Of a DNA stretch of 64,000 bases, positions 36,488-44,615 are shown in pieces. The notes under the pieces are model-generated. The model had not been told where the DNA came from. It saw only the letters and a program-made list of their open reading frames with translations, and searched no databases. The stretch's first letter is position 1; every line of letters starts with the position of its first letter. Source of the DNA: Burkholderia anthina (GTDB lineage: Bacteria; Pseudomonadota; Gammaproteobacteria; Burkholderiales; Burkholderiaceae); the NCBI RefSeq assembly GCF_001547525.1, contig NZ_CM003768.1:2976001-3040000 (forward strand). The letters run 5' to 3'. The position numbers and the translations under genes are program-made.

Positions 36488-37687
36488 ATGAGCAAACAAC
36501 TGCAAGACGCATACATCGTCGCCGCCAGCCGCACGCCGATCGGCAAGGCCCCGCGCGGTGTCTTCAAGAACACGCGCCCCGACGAGCTGCTGGTTCACGC
36601 GATCAAGTCGGCGGTCGCTCAGGTGCCCGGCCTCGACACGAAGGTGATCGAGGACGCGATCATCGGCTGCGCGATTCCGGAAGCGGAGCAGGGCCTGAAC
36701 GTCGCGCGCATGGGCGCGCTGCTGGCGGGCCTGCCGCAGACGGTCGGCGGCGTGACGGTCAACCGCTTCTGCGCGTCGGGCATCACCGCGCTGGCGATGG
36801 CGGCGGACCGCATCCGCGTCGGCGAATCGGATGCGATCTTCGCGGGCGGCTGCGAATCGATGAGCATGGTGCCGATGATGGGCAACAAGCCGTCGATGTC
36901 GCCGCACATCTTCGATCGCAGCGAAGACTTCGGCATCGCGTACGGGATGGGCCTGACGGCCGAGCGCGTCGCCGAGCAGTGGAAGGTGAGCCGCGAGGAC
37001 CAGGACGCGTTCTCGGTCGAGTCGCACCGCAAGGCGCTCGCCGCGCAGCAGGCCGGCGAGTTCGGCGACGAAATCGCGGCGTACACGATCACCGAGCGTT
37101 TCCCGAACCTCGCGACCGGCGAGGTCGACGTGAAGACGCGCGAAATCAAGCTCGACGAAGGTCCGCGCGCGGATACGTCGCTCGAAGGCCTCGCGAAGCT
37201 GCGCACGGTGTTCGCGAACAAGGGCTCGGTCACGGCCGGCAACAGCTCGCAGACGTCGGACGGCGCGGGTGCGCTGCTCGTCGTGTCGGAGAAGGTGCTC
37301 AAGCAATTCAACCTGACGCCGCTCGCGCGCTTCGTGAGCTTCGCGGTGCGTGGCGTGCCGCCGGAAATCATGGGCATCGGTCCGAAGGAAGCGATTCCGG
37401 CCGCGCTGAAGGCCGCCGGCCTGAAACAGGACGATCTCGACTGGATCGAACTGAACGAAGCGTTCGCCGCGCAATCGCTGGCGGTGATGCGCGACCTCGG
37501 CCTCGATCCGTCGAAGGTCAACCCGATGGGCGGCGCGATCGCACTGGGCCACCCGCTCGGCGCGACCGGCGCAATCCGCGCGGCGACCGTCGTGCACGGC
37601 CTGCGCCGCCGCAACCTGAAGTACGGGATGGTCACGATGTGCGTCGGCACCGGCATGGGCGCCGCGGGCATCATCGAGCGCCTGTAA
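36488..37687 (+). CDS. fadA: Acetyl-CoA C-acyltransferase (thiolase)
   Basis: A 399-residue thiolase. The acyl-accepting cysteine lies in NRFCASGITALAMA (near residue 95). The His of GGAIALGHPLGATGA and the final Cys of CVGTGMGAAG complete the active site. It cleaves 3-ketoacyl-CoA to acetyl-CoA and a shorter acyl-CoA. A ribosome site AAGGAG stands before ATG 36488, 27 bases after the fadN stop. Place in the operon after the fadN-type gene supports a degradative role rather than PHB synthesis. A terminator follows. Confidence 0.94.
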   Translation: MSKQLQDAYIVAASRTPIGKAPRGVFKNTRPDELLVHAIKSAVAQVPGLDTKVIEDAIIGCAIPEAEQGLNVARMGALLAGLPQTVGGVTVNRFCASGITALAMAADRIRVGESDAIFAGGCESMSMVPMMGNKPSMSPHIFDRSEDFGIAYGMGLTAERVAEQWKVSREDQDAFSVESHRKALAAQQAGEFGDEIAAYTITERFPNLATGEVDVKTREIKLDEGPRADTSLEGLAKLRTVFANKGSVTAGNSSQTSDGAGALLVVSEKVLKQFNLTPLARFVSFAVRGVPPEIMGIGPKEAIPAALKAAGLKQDDLDWIELNEAFAAQSLAVMRDLGLDPSKVNPMGGAIALGHPLGATGAIRAATVVHGLRRRNLKYGMVTMCVGTGMGAAGIIERL

Positions 37688-37710
37688 GCGAGGCGCGGAT
37701 AAAAGCGACG

Positions 37711-37746
37711 ACGGTGCGCGGGCCACGAGCTCGCGCACCGTTTTTT
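37711..37746 (+). terminator. Intrinsic terminator after fadA
   Basis: ACGGTGCGCG (37711-37720), 11-base loop, CGCGCACCGT (37732-37741), then six T. It separates the fadE-fadN-fadA genes from the next crotonase gene, which starts 33 bases later. Confidence 0.85.
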
Positions 37747-37778
37747 CATTCCGGTAGAGACAGTCAAAGGAGACGGTT

Positions 37779-38546
37779 GTGGCCGACATTCAAGTGGAAC
37801 GCGCCGACGGCGTGATGACGATCACGATCGCGCGCCCGGCGAAGAAGAATGCGCTGACGGCGGCGATGTACCAGACGATGGCCGACGCGCTCGCCGACGC
37901 GCAGGAAGACAAGGCGACGCGCGTGATCCTGCTGCGCGGCAGCGACGGCAATTTCAGCGCGGGCAACGATCTCGAGGATTTCCTGAAGTCGCCGCCGACG
38001 GACGATTCGGCATCGGTCTTCCAGTTCCTGGCGCGGATCAGCAGCGCGAGCAAGCCGATCGTGGCGGCCGTGCCGGGCATCGCGGTCGGCGTCGGCGTGA
38101 CGATGCTGCTGCACTGCGATCTGGTCTACGCGGCCGACACCGCGACGTTCTCGCTGCCTTTCGTGCAGCTCGGGCTGTGCCCGGAAGCCGCGTCGAGCGC
38201 GTTGCTGCCGCGCCTGACCGGCCATCAGGTCGCCGCCGAGAAGCTGCTGCTCGGCGAGGCGTTCGACGCGCTGGAAGCGCACCGGATCGGCATCGTGAAC
38301 CGCGTGCTGCCGGCGGCCGAGCTCGACGCGTTCGCGGCGAAGCAGGCGGCGAAGCTGGCGGCGCTGCCGGCGGCATCGCTGCGTGTGACGAAGGCGCTGC
38401 TCAAGGAGACGGGCGGCGTGGCGACGCCCGCGCGGATGGCCGAGGAAGCGCGCCATTTCTCGGCGATGCTGCGCGCGCCGGAAGCGCGCGAGGCGATGAC
38501 GGCGTTCTTCGAGAAGCGCAAGCCGGATTTCCGTCAGTTCGACTGA
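37779..38546 (+). CDS. Crotonase family protein, probably an enoyl-CoA isomerase
   Basis: A 255-residue crotonase with the oxyanion motifs NFSAGNDLEDF and AVPGIAVGVGVTMLLHCD. The first catalytic glutamate of true hydratases (GGGCEL position) is replaced: here GVGVTMLL. The second glutamate is present (LGLCPEAASSALLP). That pattern is typical of delta3,delta2-enoyl-CoA isomerases (ECI/PaaG-like), which move double bonds so that unsaturated fatty acids can be degraded. The start is GTG 37779 with AAAGGAGA upstream; an intrinsic terminator lies just before it, so it likely depends on read-through or its own promoter. Confidence 0.85.
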   Translation: MADIQVERADGVMTITIARPAKKNALTAAMYQTMADALADAQEDKATRVILLRGSDGNFSAGNDLEDFLKSPPTDDSASVFQFLARISSASKPIVAAVPGIAVGVGVTMLLHCDLVYAADTATFSLPFVQLGLCPEAASSALLPRLTGHQVAAEKLLLGEAFDALEAHRIGIVNRVLPAAELDAFAAKQAAKLAALPAASLRVTKALLKETGGVATPARMAEEARHFSAMLRAPEAREAMTAFFEKRKPDFRQFD

Positions 38547-38554
38547 CCTGGCAG

Positions 38555-38584
38555 GCCGCGCCGGCGGTGGCTTGCCGGCGCGGC
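38555..38584. terminator. Hairpin between convergent crotonase and fdhD genes
   Basis: An 11-bp GC stem (GCCGCGCCGGC and complement, loop GGTGGCTT) with no T run, in the 49-base convergent gap. Confidence 0.55.
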
Positions 38585-38595
38585 TTCGACCGCGA

Positions 38596-39444
38596 TCAGG
38601 CCGTGCCGTAGTCGACGTGGCCCGTTTCGCGGCAGAAGCTGACGAGCCGCAAGCCGGCCGCCTTCGCGATCTCGATCGCGAGCGACGACGGCGCGGAGAT
38701 GGTCGCGACCAGCGGGATGCCGACCCGTGCGGCCTTGCGTACCAGCTCATAGCTCGCGCGGCTCGACAGGAACACGAAGCCGTCGGTGGTATCGGCACGC
38801 GACAGCACGAGCGAGCCGATCAGCTTGTCGAGCGCATTGTGGCGGCCGACATCCTCGAAGGCCGCGCGGATCGCGCCTGTTGCGTCGCACCACGCGGCCG
38901 CATGCAGGCCGCCGGTCAGTTTCGTCAGCGCCTGATGCGCCGGCAGCGCATGCGCGGCGCGCGCCAGCGCATCGGGCGCGAGGCGCGCGAGAAAGCCGGT
39001 ATCGGGCACGCGTTCGGGCGCGAGATCGAGCAGGTCGATGCTTTCGATGCCGCACACGCCGCAGCCCGTGCGCCCGGCGAGCGCGCGGCGGCGGTCCTTC
39101 AGCGCGGCGAACGCCTGCTGGACGACTTCCAGGTGGACTTCCGCGTGCGGCAACGGCGCGTCGGCGTGCAGGATCACCTCGATGTCCTTGATGTCGCTGC
39201 CGCGCGCGACGATTCCCTCCGAGATCGCGAAGCCGACCGCGAACGCTTCGAGGTCGCATGGCGTACACATCATCACCGCGTGCGAGATGCCGTTGAAGAC
39301 GAGCGCGACCGGCCATTCCTGGCCGACGAAGTCGTGCGCGGTTTCGACCGCGCCGCCGCGCGTGCGGCTCACGGGCAGCTCGATCGCGCCGCGCGGCTCA
39401 TCGCGCAACGCGTCGCGCGGATCGTCTGATTGGGTCGGATTCAC
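38596..39444 (-). CDS. fdhD: Formate dehydrogenase accessory sulfurtransferase FdhD
   Basis: A 282-residue protein with the FdhD signature GRTGCGVCGIESI (Cys128 and Cys131), the pair that transfers sulfur from the IscS desulfurase to the molybdenum cofactor. Conserved VFNGISHAVMMCTP and AFEDVGRHNALDKLIG segments flank it. It is required to activate formate dehydrogenases. No formate dehydrogenase gene is in the window, so its client lies elsewhere. Start at GTG 39444 is supported by GGGAG about six bases upstream; an in-frame GTG two codons earlier is less well placed. The next gene, divergent, also belongs to a family linked with molybdenum enzymes. Confidence 0.93.
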   Translation of the reverse strand: MNPTQSDDPRDALRDEPRGAIELPVSRTRGGAVETAHDFVGQEWPVALVFNGISHAVMMCTPCDLEAFAVGFAISEGIVARGSDIKDIEVILHADAPLPHAEVHLEVVQQAFAALKDRRRALAGRTGCGVCGIESIDLLDLAPERVPDTGFLARLAPDALARAAHALPAHQALTKLTGGLHAAAWCDATGAIRAAFEDVGRHNALDKLIGSLVLSRADTTDGFVFLSSRASYELVRKAARVGIPLVATISAPSSLAIEIAKAAGLRLVSFCRETGHVDYGTA

Positions 39445-39564
39445 GAGCACTCCCGTTGATTCGACGCACGGCCGGCGACGATCGTGCCGCCGCCCGCGCG
39501 CAGAGGTTCTAAAATACCCCAGGCAAGCCGGCCGCGCCGGCATCCGCCACGTCAGGTAACGACC

Positions 39565-40047
39565 ATGGGACTCAGCGACGCTCCGTTGCTCTTCAACTTC
39601 GAACACGATTCGTCGGAAAACTTCACGTACATCCCGATGATCGTGCGTTTCAATCTCGACCGCTTCGGGCTGCGGATTTCGCTCGAACAGTGGCAACTGC
39701 TGCCGCTCGAGGACCGCAAGCTGCTCGCGCGCTTCCCGGCCGACGACGACACCGCGATCGAGCCCAACTTCGATCATGCGTTGTTCGAAATGCTGCGCAC
39801 GCACGCCGATCTGGAGCCGTCATGGTTTCAGCCGGACGAGCAGCCGGCCTGGCGCGACGTCGACACGGTGCCGGAGTCGCTCGTTCAGCAAAGCGCGCTG
39901 GCCGGGCTGCCGGCGCCCGCGCTCGCGCAGTGGCAGCGGCTCGCGCCGTTCCAGCGCTACGTGCTGGTGAAGCTGTCGCGCAAGCCGAAGCTGAATCACG
40001 ATTTCCTGCCCGCGATGCGGGAGTTCGGGCTGACGGCCACGCACTGA
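39565..40047 (+). CDS. Nitrate reductase-associated family protein
   Basis: A 160-residue soluble protein. The pattern FNFEHDSSENFTYIPMIVRFNLDRFGLRISLEQWQLLPLEDRKLL near the N terminus and the C-terminal FQRYVLVKLSRKPKLNHDFLPAMREFG match the small family annotated as nitrate-reductase-associated (Nitr_red_assoc, seen by recall). Function is unknown. It is divergent from fdhD (gap 120 bases), so both may share regulation of molybdenum enzymes. ATG 39565 is chosen because the family homology starts just after it. No nitrate reductase is in this window. Confidence 0.75.
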   Translation: MGLSDAPLLFNFEHDSSENFTYIPMIVRFNLDRFGLRISLEQWQLLPLEDRKLLARFPADDDTAIEPNFDHALFEMLRTHADLEPSWFQPDEQPAWRDVDTVPESLVQQSALAGLPAPALAQWQRLAPFQRYVLVKLSRKPKLNHDFLPAMREFGLTATH

Positions 40048-40080
40048 CGGCCGCCTGCCGCGCCGCGGCGCGTGCCCGCG

Positions 40081-40476
40081 TCAGAGCGGCGGCAGTTGCC
40101 GCGGCTTGCGGTCCGGGCCGGTCGCGACGTAGGTGAGCGTCGCTTCGGTGACCTTCACGACTTCGCCCATCAGGCGCATGCGCTGCGCGTACACCTCGAC
40201 GTCGACCGTGATCGACGTGTTGCCGGTGCGCATGATGGTGGCGTAGAAGCTCAGCAGATCGCCGACGAATACCGGCTGCTTGAACACGAACGAGTTGACC
40301 GCGACCGTCGCGACGCGGCCGTTCGCGCGCTGGCTCGCGGGGATCGAGCCGGCGATGTCGACCTGCGACATGATCCAGCCGCCGAACACGTCGCCGTGAA
40401 CGTTCGCGTCGTGCGGTTGCGGGACGACGCGCAGCGCGGGCTGCTTCTGCGGGAGTTCGAGGGTCGAATCGGTCAT
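40081..40476 (-). CDS. Acyl-CoA thioesterase, YciA-like hotdog family
   Basis: A 131-residue hotdog-fold thioesterase. The motif HGDVFGGWIMSQVDIAGSI (with the catalytic Asp) and the hotdog core VNSFVFKQPVFVGDLLSFYATI match YciA (E. coli, 132 residues), which hydrolyses a wide range of acyl-CoAs. The start at 40476 gives the family length; an ATG 15 bases further upstream is also possible and neither has a strong ribosome site. It is convergent with the preceding gene and divergent from the ABC exporter. Confidence 0.88.
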   Translation of the reverse strand: MTDSTLELPQKQPALRVVPQPHDANVHGDVFGGWIMSQVDIAGSIPASQRANGRVATVAVNSFVFKQPVFVGDLLSFYATIMRTGNTSITVDVEVYAQRMRLMGEVVKVTEATLTYVATGPDRKPRQLPPL

Positions 40477-40651
40477 GGCGGGGGCTTTCATCCTGTAATA
40501 AATGGGCCGCCGCGCGCAGGCCGGCCGGCAAGGCCGCCGGCAGCGGCGCGAAGCGGCTTCTGCGACAATACAACGTTCGCAAATTGTACGAGAAAGCGCG
40601 CGAGCCGGCCGTCGATACGCGCGTCCGGCATCGCCGCAGGACCTTTTCCCC

Positions 40652-42523
40652 ATGCGCCGATTTCCCGCTTCCGGCGAGCCCGCGCCGGCTTCGACCGGGC
40701 CCCGCAACGACTGGCAGACGATCCGGTCGCTGCTGCCGTACCTGACCACCTACAAATGGCGCGTCGCGCTCGCGCTCGGCTGCCTGATCGGCGCGAAGGT
40801 CGCGAACCTCGGCGTGCCGGTCGTGATGAAGCGCATCGTCGACCACCTGTCCGCCGTGCAGCAGCTCACCGCGCTCGGCCGGGCCGAGCAGTCGGCCGGG
40901 ATCGTGCTCGCGGGCGGCGTCGGGCTGCTGGTCGTCGCGTACGCGCTCGTGCGGCTGTCGACGTCGCTCTTTACCGAGCTGCGCGAGATCCTGTTCTCGA
41001 AGGTCACGGAGAGCGCGGTGCGCCAGCTCGCGCTGCAGGTGTTCCGGCACCTGCACGGGCTGTCGCTGCGGTTTCATCTCGAACGCCAGACGGGCGGCAT
41101 GTCGCGCGACATCGAGCGCGGCACGCGCGGCATCCAGCAACTGATTTCGTATTCGCTGTACAGCATCCTGCCGACGCTCGTCGAGGTCGGGCTCGTGCTC
41201 GGCTTCTTCGTGGTCAAGTACGAGGCGTACTACGCGTACGTGACGTTCGCGGCGCTCGTCACGTACATCGTGTTCACCGTGAAGGTCACCAACTGGCGCA
41301 CGCACTTCCGCCGCACGATGAACGAGCTCGATTCGCGCGCGAACTCGCGGGCGATCGATTCGCTGATCAACTACGAGACGGTGAAGTACTTCGGCAACGA
41401 GGAGTGGGAGGCGCAGCGCTACGACGAGAACCTGAAGCGCTACCGGAAGGCCGCGATCCGCTCGCAGAACTCGCTGTCGGTGCTGAACTTCGGCCAGCAG
41501 GCGATCATCGGCACGGGGCTCGTGTTCATCCTGTGGCGCGCGACACAGGGCGTGCTCGCGGGGAAGCTGACGCTCGGCGATCTCGTGCTGATCAACACGT
41601 TCATGCTGCAGCTGTACATCCCGCTGAATTTCCTGGGCGTCGTCTATCGCGAGCTGAAGCAGAGCCTCACCGACATGGATCGGATGTTCGGGCTGCTGTC
41701 GGCGCCGAAGGAAGTGGCCGACCGGCCGGATGCGCCGCCGCTCGCGGTGGCCGGCGCGCAGGTGCGCTTCGAGCACGTGAACTTCGCGTACGAGCCGTCG
41801 CGGCCGATCCTGCACGACGTGACCTTTACGATCGAGGCCGGCACGACGACCGCGGTAGTCGGCCACAGCGGTTCGGGGAAATCGACGCTGTCGCGGCTGC
41901 TGTTCCGCTTCTACGATCTCGACCGGCAGACGGGCGGCGCGATCCGGATCGACGGGCAGGACATTCGCGACGTCACGCAGGAATCGCTGCGCGCGTCGAT
42001 CGGGATCGTGCCGCAGGACACCGTGCTGTTCAACGACTCGATCTACTACAACATCGCGTACGGCCGGCCGACGGCGAGCCGCGACGAGGTGGTCGCGGCC
42101 GCGCGCGCCGCGCACATCCACGATTTCATCGAGAGCTTGCCGAAGGGCTATGACACGCCGGTCGGCGAGCGCGGGCTGAAGCTGTCGGGCGGCGAGAAGC
42201 AGCGCGTCGCGATCGCGCGCACGCTGCTGAAGGATCCGCCGGTGCTGCTGTTCGACGAAGCGACGTCGGCGCTCGATTCGCGCTCGGAACGCGCGATCCA
42301 GCACGAACTCGACCAGATCGCGCGGCATCGCACGACGCTCGTGATCGCGCACCGGCTGTCGACGGTCGTGCACGCGCAGCAGATTCTCGTGATGGATCAC
42401 GGGCGGATCGTCGAGCGCGGCACGCACGACGAACTCGTGCGCGCCGACGGGCTGTATGCGCAGATGTGGGCGCTGCAGCAGCAGCGCGCGGCAGCCGGCG
42501 GGGAAGAGGCCGAGGCCGCGTAA
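40652..42523 (+). CDS. ABC exporter, Atm1/HMT1-type fused permease-ATPase
   Basis: A 623-residue half-transporter. The N-terminal membrane domain (about 25-340, six helices) has the Atm1-type residues NYETVKYFGNE and the conserved RSQNSLSVLNFGQQ segment. The C-terminal ATPase has Walker A GHSGSGKST, signature LSGGEKQR, and Walker B LLFDEATSALD. This subfamily exports glutathione-linked or heavy-metal-related species, and in bacteria protects against metals (NaAtm1-like). Substrate is inferred by subfamily only. The start ATG 40652 lacks a strong ribosome site; an upstream frame is open but non-conserved. Confidence 0.9.
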   Translation: MRRFPASGEPAPASTGPRNDWQTIRSLLPYLTTYKWRVALALGCLIGAKVANLGVPVVMKRIVDHLSAVQQLTALGRAEQSAGIVLAGGVGLLVVAYALVRLSTSLFTELREILFSKVTESAVRQLALQVFRHLHGLSLRFHLERQTGGMSRDIERGTRGIQQLISYSLYSILPTLVEVGLVLGFFVVKYEAYYAYVTFAALVTYIVFTVKVTNWRTHFRRTMNELDSRANSRAIDSLINYETVKYFGNEEWEAQRYDENLKRYRKAAIRSQNSLSVLNFGQQAIIGTGLVFILWRATQGVLAGKLTLGDLVLINTFMLQLYIPLNFLGVVYRELKQSLTDMDRMFGLLSAPKEVADRPDAPPLAVAGAQVRFEHVNFAYEPSRPILHDVTFTIEAGTTTAVVGHSGSGKSTLSRLLFRFYDLDRQTGGAIRIDGQDIRDVTQESLRASIGIVPQDTVLFNDSIYYNIAYGRPTASRDEVVAAARAAHIHDFIESLPKGYDTPVGERGLKLSGGEKQRVAIARTLLKDPPVLLFDEATSALDSRSERAIQHELDQIARHRTTLVIAHRLSTVVHAQQILVMDHGRIVERGTHDELVRADGLYAQMWALQQQRAAAGGEEAEAA

Positions 42524-42601
42524 CGGCTTGCGGGTGTGCTGCGTGCGGCGGCGCGCAGCGGGCGGCCGGCACGACGGTGCGCGGCCGTCCGTCGGCTCAG
42601 C

Positions 42602-43321
42602 TCAGCCCGCGGCGCGCAGGCGCGCGTCGAGCTCGCCGAGCTGCGCGGGCGTGCCGACGTTCTCCCAGATGCCTTCGTACAGTTCGCCGCTCGCGTGGCC
42701 GGCCTCGATCGCCGCGCGGTAGTACGGCGTCAGCGCGCGCCGCGTGCCGGGCGCGAGATCGCGGAACATCCGTGTGTCGTACAGGCCGATGTTGCCGAAC
42801 GTGAAGCGCGCGGCGCCGTCGAGCGCGAGACGGCCGTCGTCGCCGAGCGCGAAGTCGCCGGCCGGGTGGAACGGCGGGTTCGGCACCATCACGAGGTGCA
42901 TCGCCGGCGTGTCGAGTGCGGCCATCCGGGCGGCGCGCGGCGCGAGCGTCCGGTAGTCGAAGGCGCAGTACACGTCGCCGCTGACGGCCGCGAACACCGC
43001 CGGTTGGCCGTCGCGCTCGATGAGCGGCAGCGCCTGTGCGATGCCGCCGGCGGTTTCCAGCGCTTCACCTTCGGCCGAATACGCGATCCGCACGCCCCAG
43101 CGCGAACCATCGCCGAGCGCGGCCTCGATCCGTTCGCCGAGCCACGCATGGTTGATCACGATCGTGTCGATGCCCGCACGCGCGAGCGCCTCGATCTGCC
43201 ACACGATCAGCGGCTTGCCGCCGGCTTCGAGCAACGGCTTCGGGCAGGTGTCGGTCAGCGGACGCATCCGTTCGCCGCGTCCGGCGGCGAAGATCATCGC
43301 CGTGGTCAGGGGAGTGCTCAT
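42602..43321 (-). CDS. murU: N-acetylmuramate alpha-1-phosphate uridylyltransferase
   Basis: A 239-residue nucleotidyltransferase. The N-terminal motif MIFAAGRGERMRPLTDTCPKPLLEAGGKPLI is the signature of sugar-1-phosphate nucleotidyltransferases; the Asp in GDVYC binds metal. MurU converts MurNAc-1-phosphate to UDP-MurNAc in the fosfomycin-bypassing peptidoglycan recycling route known from Pseudomonas. It lies 22 bases after amgK on the same strand, the standard pairing, and near lptD as in Pseudomonas. That context supports MurU over other nucleotidyltransferases. Confidence 0.88.
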   Translation of the reverse strand: MSTPLTTAMIFAAGRGERMRPLTDTCPKPLLEAGGKPLIVWQIEALARAGIDTIVINHAWLGERIEAALGDGSRWGVRIAYSAEGEALETAGGIAQALPLIERDGQPAVFAAVSGDVYCAFDYRTLAPRAARMAALDTPAMHLVMVPNPPFHPAGDFALGDDGRLALDGAARFTFGNIGLYDTRMFRDLAPGTRRALTPYYRAAIEAGHASGELYEGIWENVGTPAQLGELDARLRAAG

Positions 43322-43343
43322 GTTCGACTGGGTGTGGGGGCGC

Positions 43344-44393
43344 TCAGAACGTATAGCCGACGTCGGCCGGCGCGTTGCCCTCGAGCTCGTCGAGCAGCTT
43401 CGCGAACGGCACGAGCGGGCGATAGCGCAGCGCGACCTTGCGCGCATACGTGAGGAAGCGCGGCAGGTCGTTCAGGTAGTGCGGCTTGCCGTCGCGGTAG
43501 TTGATGCGCGCGAACAGGCCGAGGATCTTGATGTGGCGCTGCAGGCCCATCCATTCGAGCTGGCGGTAGAAATCGCCGAAGTCGGGATCGACCGGCAGGC
43601 CGGCCTTTTTCGCCTTTTCCCAGTAGTACGCGAAGCAGTCGAGCTCGAATTCCTCGTCCCAGCTGATGAACGCGTCGCGCAGCAGCGACACGACGTCGTA
43701 CGTCAGCGGCCCGTACACGGCGTCCTGGAAGTCGAGCACGCCCGGGTTCGGTTCGCAGACCATCAGGTTGCGCGGCATGAAGTCGCGCAGCATGAAGCCT
43801 TGCGGCTGCGCGTGCGCGCTCGCGACCAGCAGCGCGAACGTGCGGTCGAGCGTGCCGCGCATCGCGTCGGTGACGGGCTTGCCGAGGTGGCGGCCGACGA
43901 ACCATTCGGGCATCAGCTCCATTTCGCGGCGCAGGAACGCTTCGTCGAACGGCGGCAGCACGTCGGGCTTCGACGTGAGCTGGAAGCGGATCAGCGCGTC
44001 GAGCGCCGCGCGCATCAGCGGTTTTGCGGCGGCCGGGTCGGCCGGATCGAGCACCGAGATGTACGACGTGCGGCCGAGGTCCGTCACGAGCATGAAGCCC
44101 GCGTCGAAATCGTGGGCGAGCACGTCCGGCACGTGGTCGCCGGCCGCGGCGAGCAACTGCGCGACCTGGACGAATTCGCGGCACTTCTCGGGCGGCGGCG
44201 CGTCGACGGCGATCAGCGTGCCGCCGGGGCTCGCGGCGGACGCGACGCGGAAATAGCGGCGGAAACTGGCGTCCGACGACGCGGGCGCGAGGGTCGACAG
44301 ATCGAGGGCGTAGCGCCCGGCGAGCGGGCGCAGCCACGCGGTGAGCGCGTCGAGGCGGGCGTCGGGCTGGGATGCGGCGGATGGGGGCGTCAT
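43344..44393 (-). CDS. amgK: N-acetylmuramate/N-acetylglucosamine kinase
   Basis: A 349-residue aminoglycoside-phosphotransferase-fold kinase. The catalytic loop reads LRDFMPRNLMV and the metal-binding loop LDFQDAVYGPLTYD. AmgK phosphorylates MurNAc or GlcNAc at C-1 using ATP, giving the substrate of MurU. It is directly upstream of murU and divergent from lptD, the arrangement I know from other proteobacteria. The 222-base gap to lptD contains a TATAAT-like element shared by both directions. Length matches AmgK. Confidence 0.9.
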   Translation of the reverse strand: MTPPSAASQPDARLDALTAWLRPLAGRYALDLSTLAPASSDASFRRYFRVASAASPGGTLIAVDAPPPEKCREFVQVAQLLAAAGDHVPDVLAHDFDAGFMLVTDLGRTSYISVLDPADPAAAKPLMRAALDALIRFQLTSKPDVLPPFDEAFLRREMELMPEWFVGRHLGKPVTDAMRGTLDRTFALLVASAHAQPQGFMLRDFMPRNLMVCEPNPGVLDFQDAVYGPLTYDVVSLLRDAFISWDEEFELDCFAYYWEKAKKAGLPVDPDFGDFYRQLEWMGLQRHIKILGLFARINYRDGKPHYLNDLPRFLTYARKVALRYRPLVPFAKLLDELEGNAPADVGYTF

Positions 44394-44424
44394 GAAACTC
44401 GGCGGAGGGGGGAACGTCTTGCCA

Positions 44425-44430
44425 TATAAT
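44425..44430. promoter_or_regulatory. TATAAT element in the amgK-lptD divergent region
   Basis: A perfect TATAAT on the plus strand at 44425-44430, overlapping TATTAT on the minus strand at 44431-44426. No convincing -35 stands at the right distance on either strand. The surrounding 50 bases are AT-rich compared with the rest. The lptD leader would be about 180 bases long. Confidence 0.35.
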
Positions 44431-44615
44431 ACCCCACGACTTTTTTGACGCGCCCCGCGTCAGCTTCCGCCGTGCAGGCCCGCGCCTGTCGCGACGTCCG
44501 CCCGATCGCCTCCCCGGTTTGCGAAGAGCCGCAGTCGCGGCTCGACGGCGCGGCCCGCCGCGCGCGAAGGTGCCGTGCAGGCGCGGTTGACAAGGGGCGA
44601 TTCGCCAAACGATAG

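Noticed and set aside
33590..37789. A minus-strand open frame of about 1400 codons across the fad genes
   Set aside because: Antisense shadow of fadE, fadN and fadA; low-complexity Arg-rich translation without domains.
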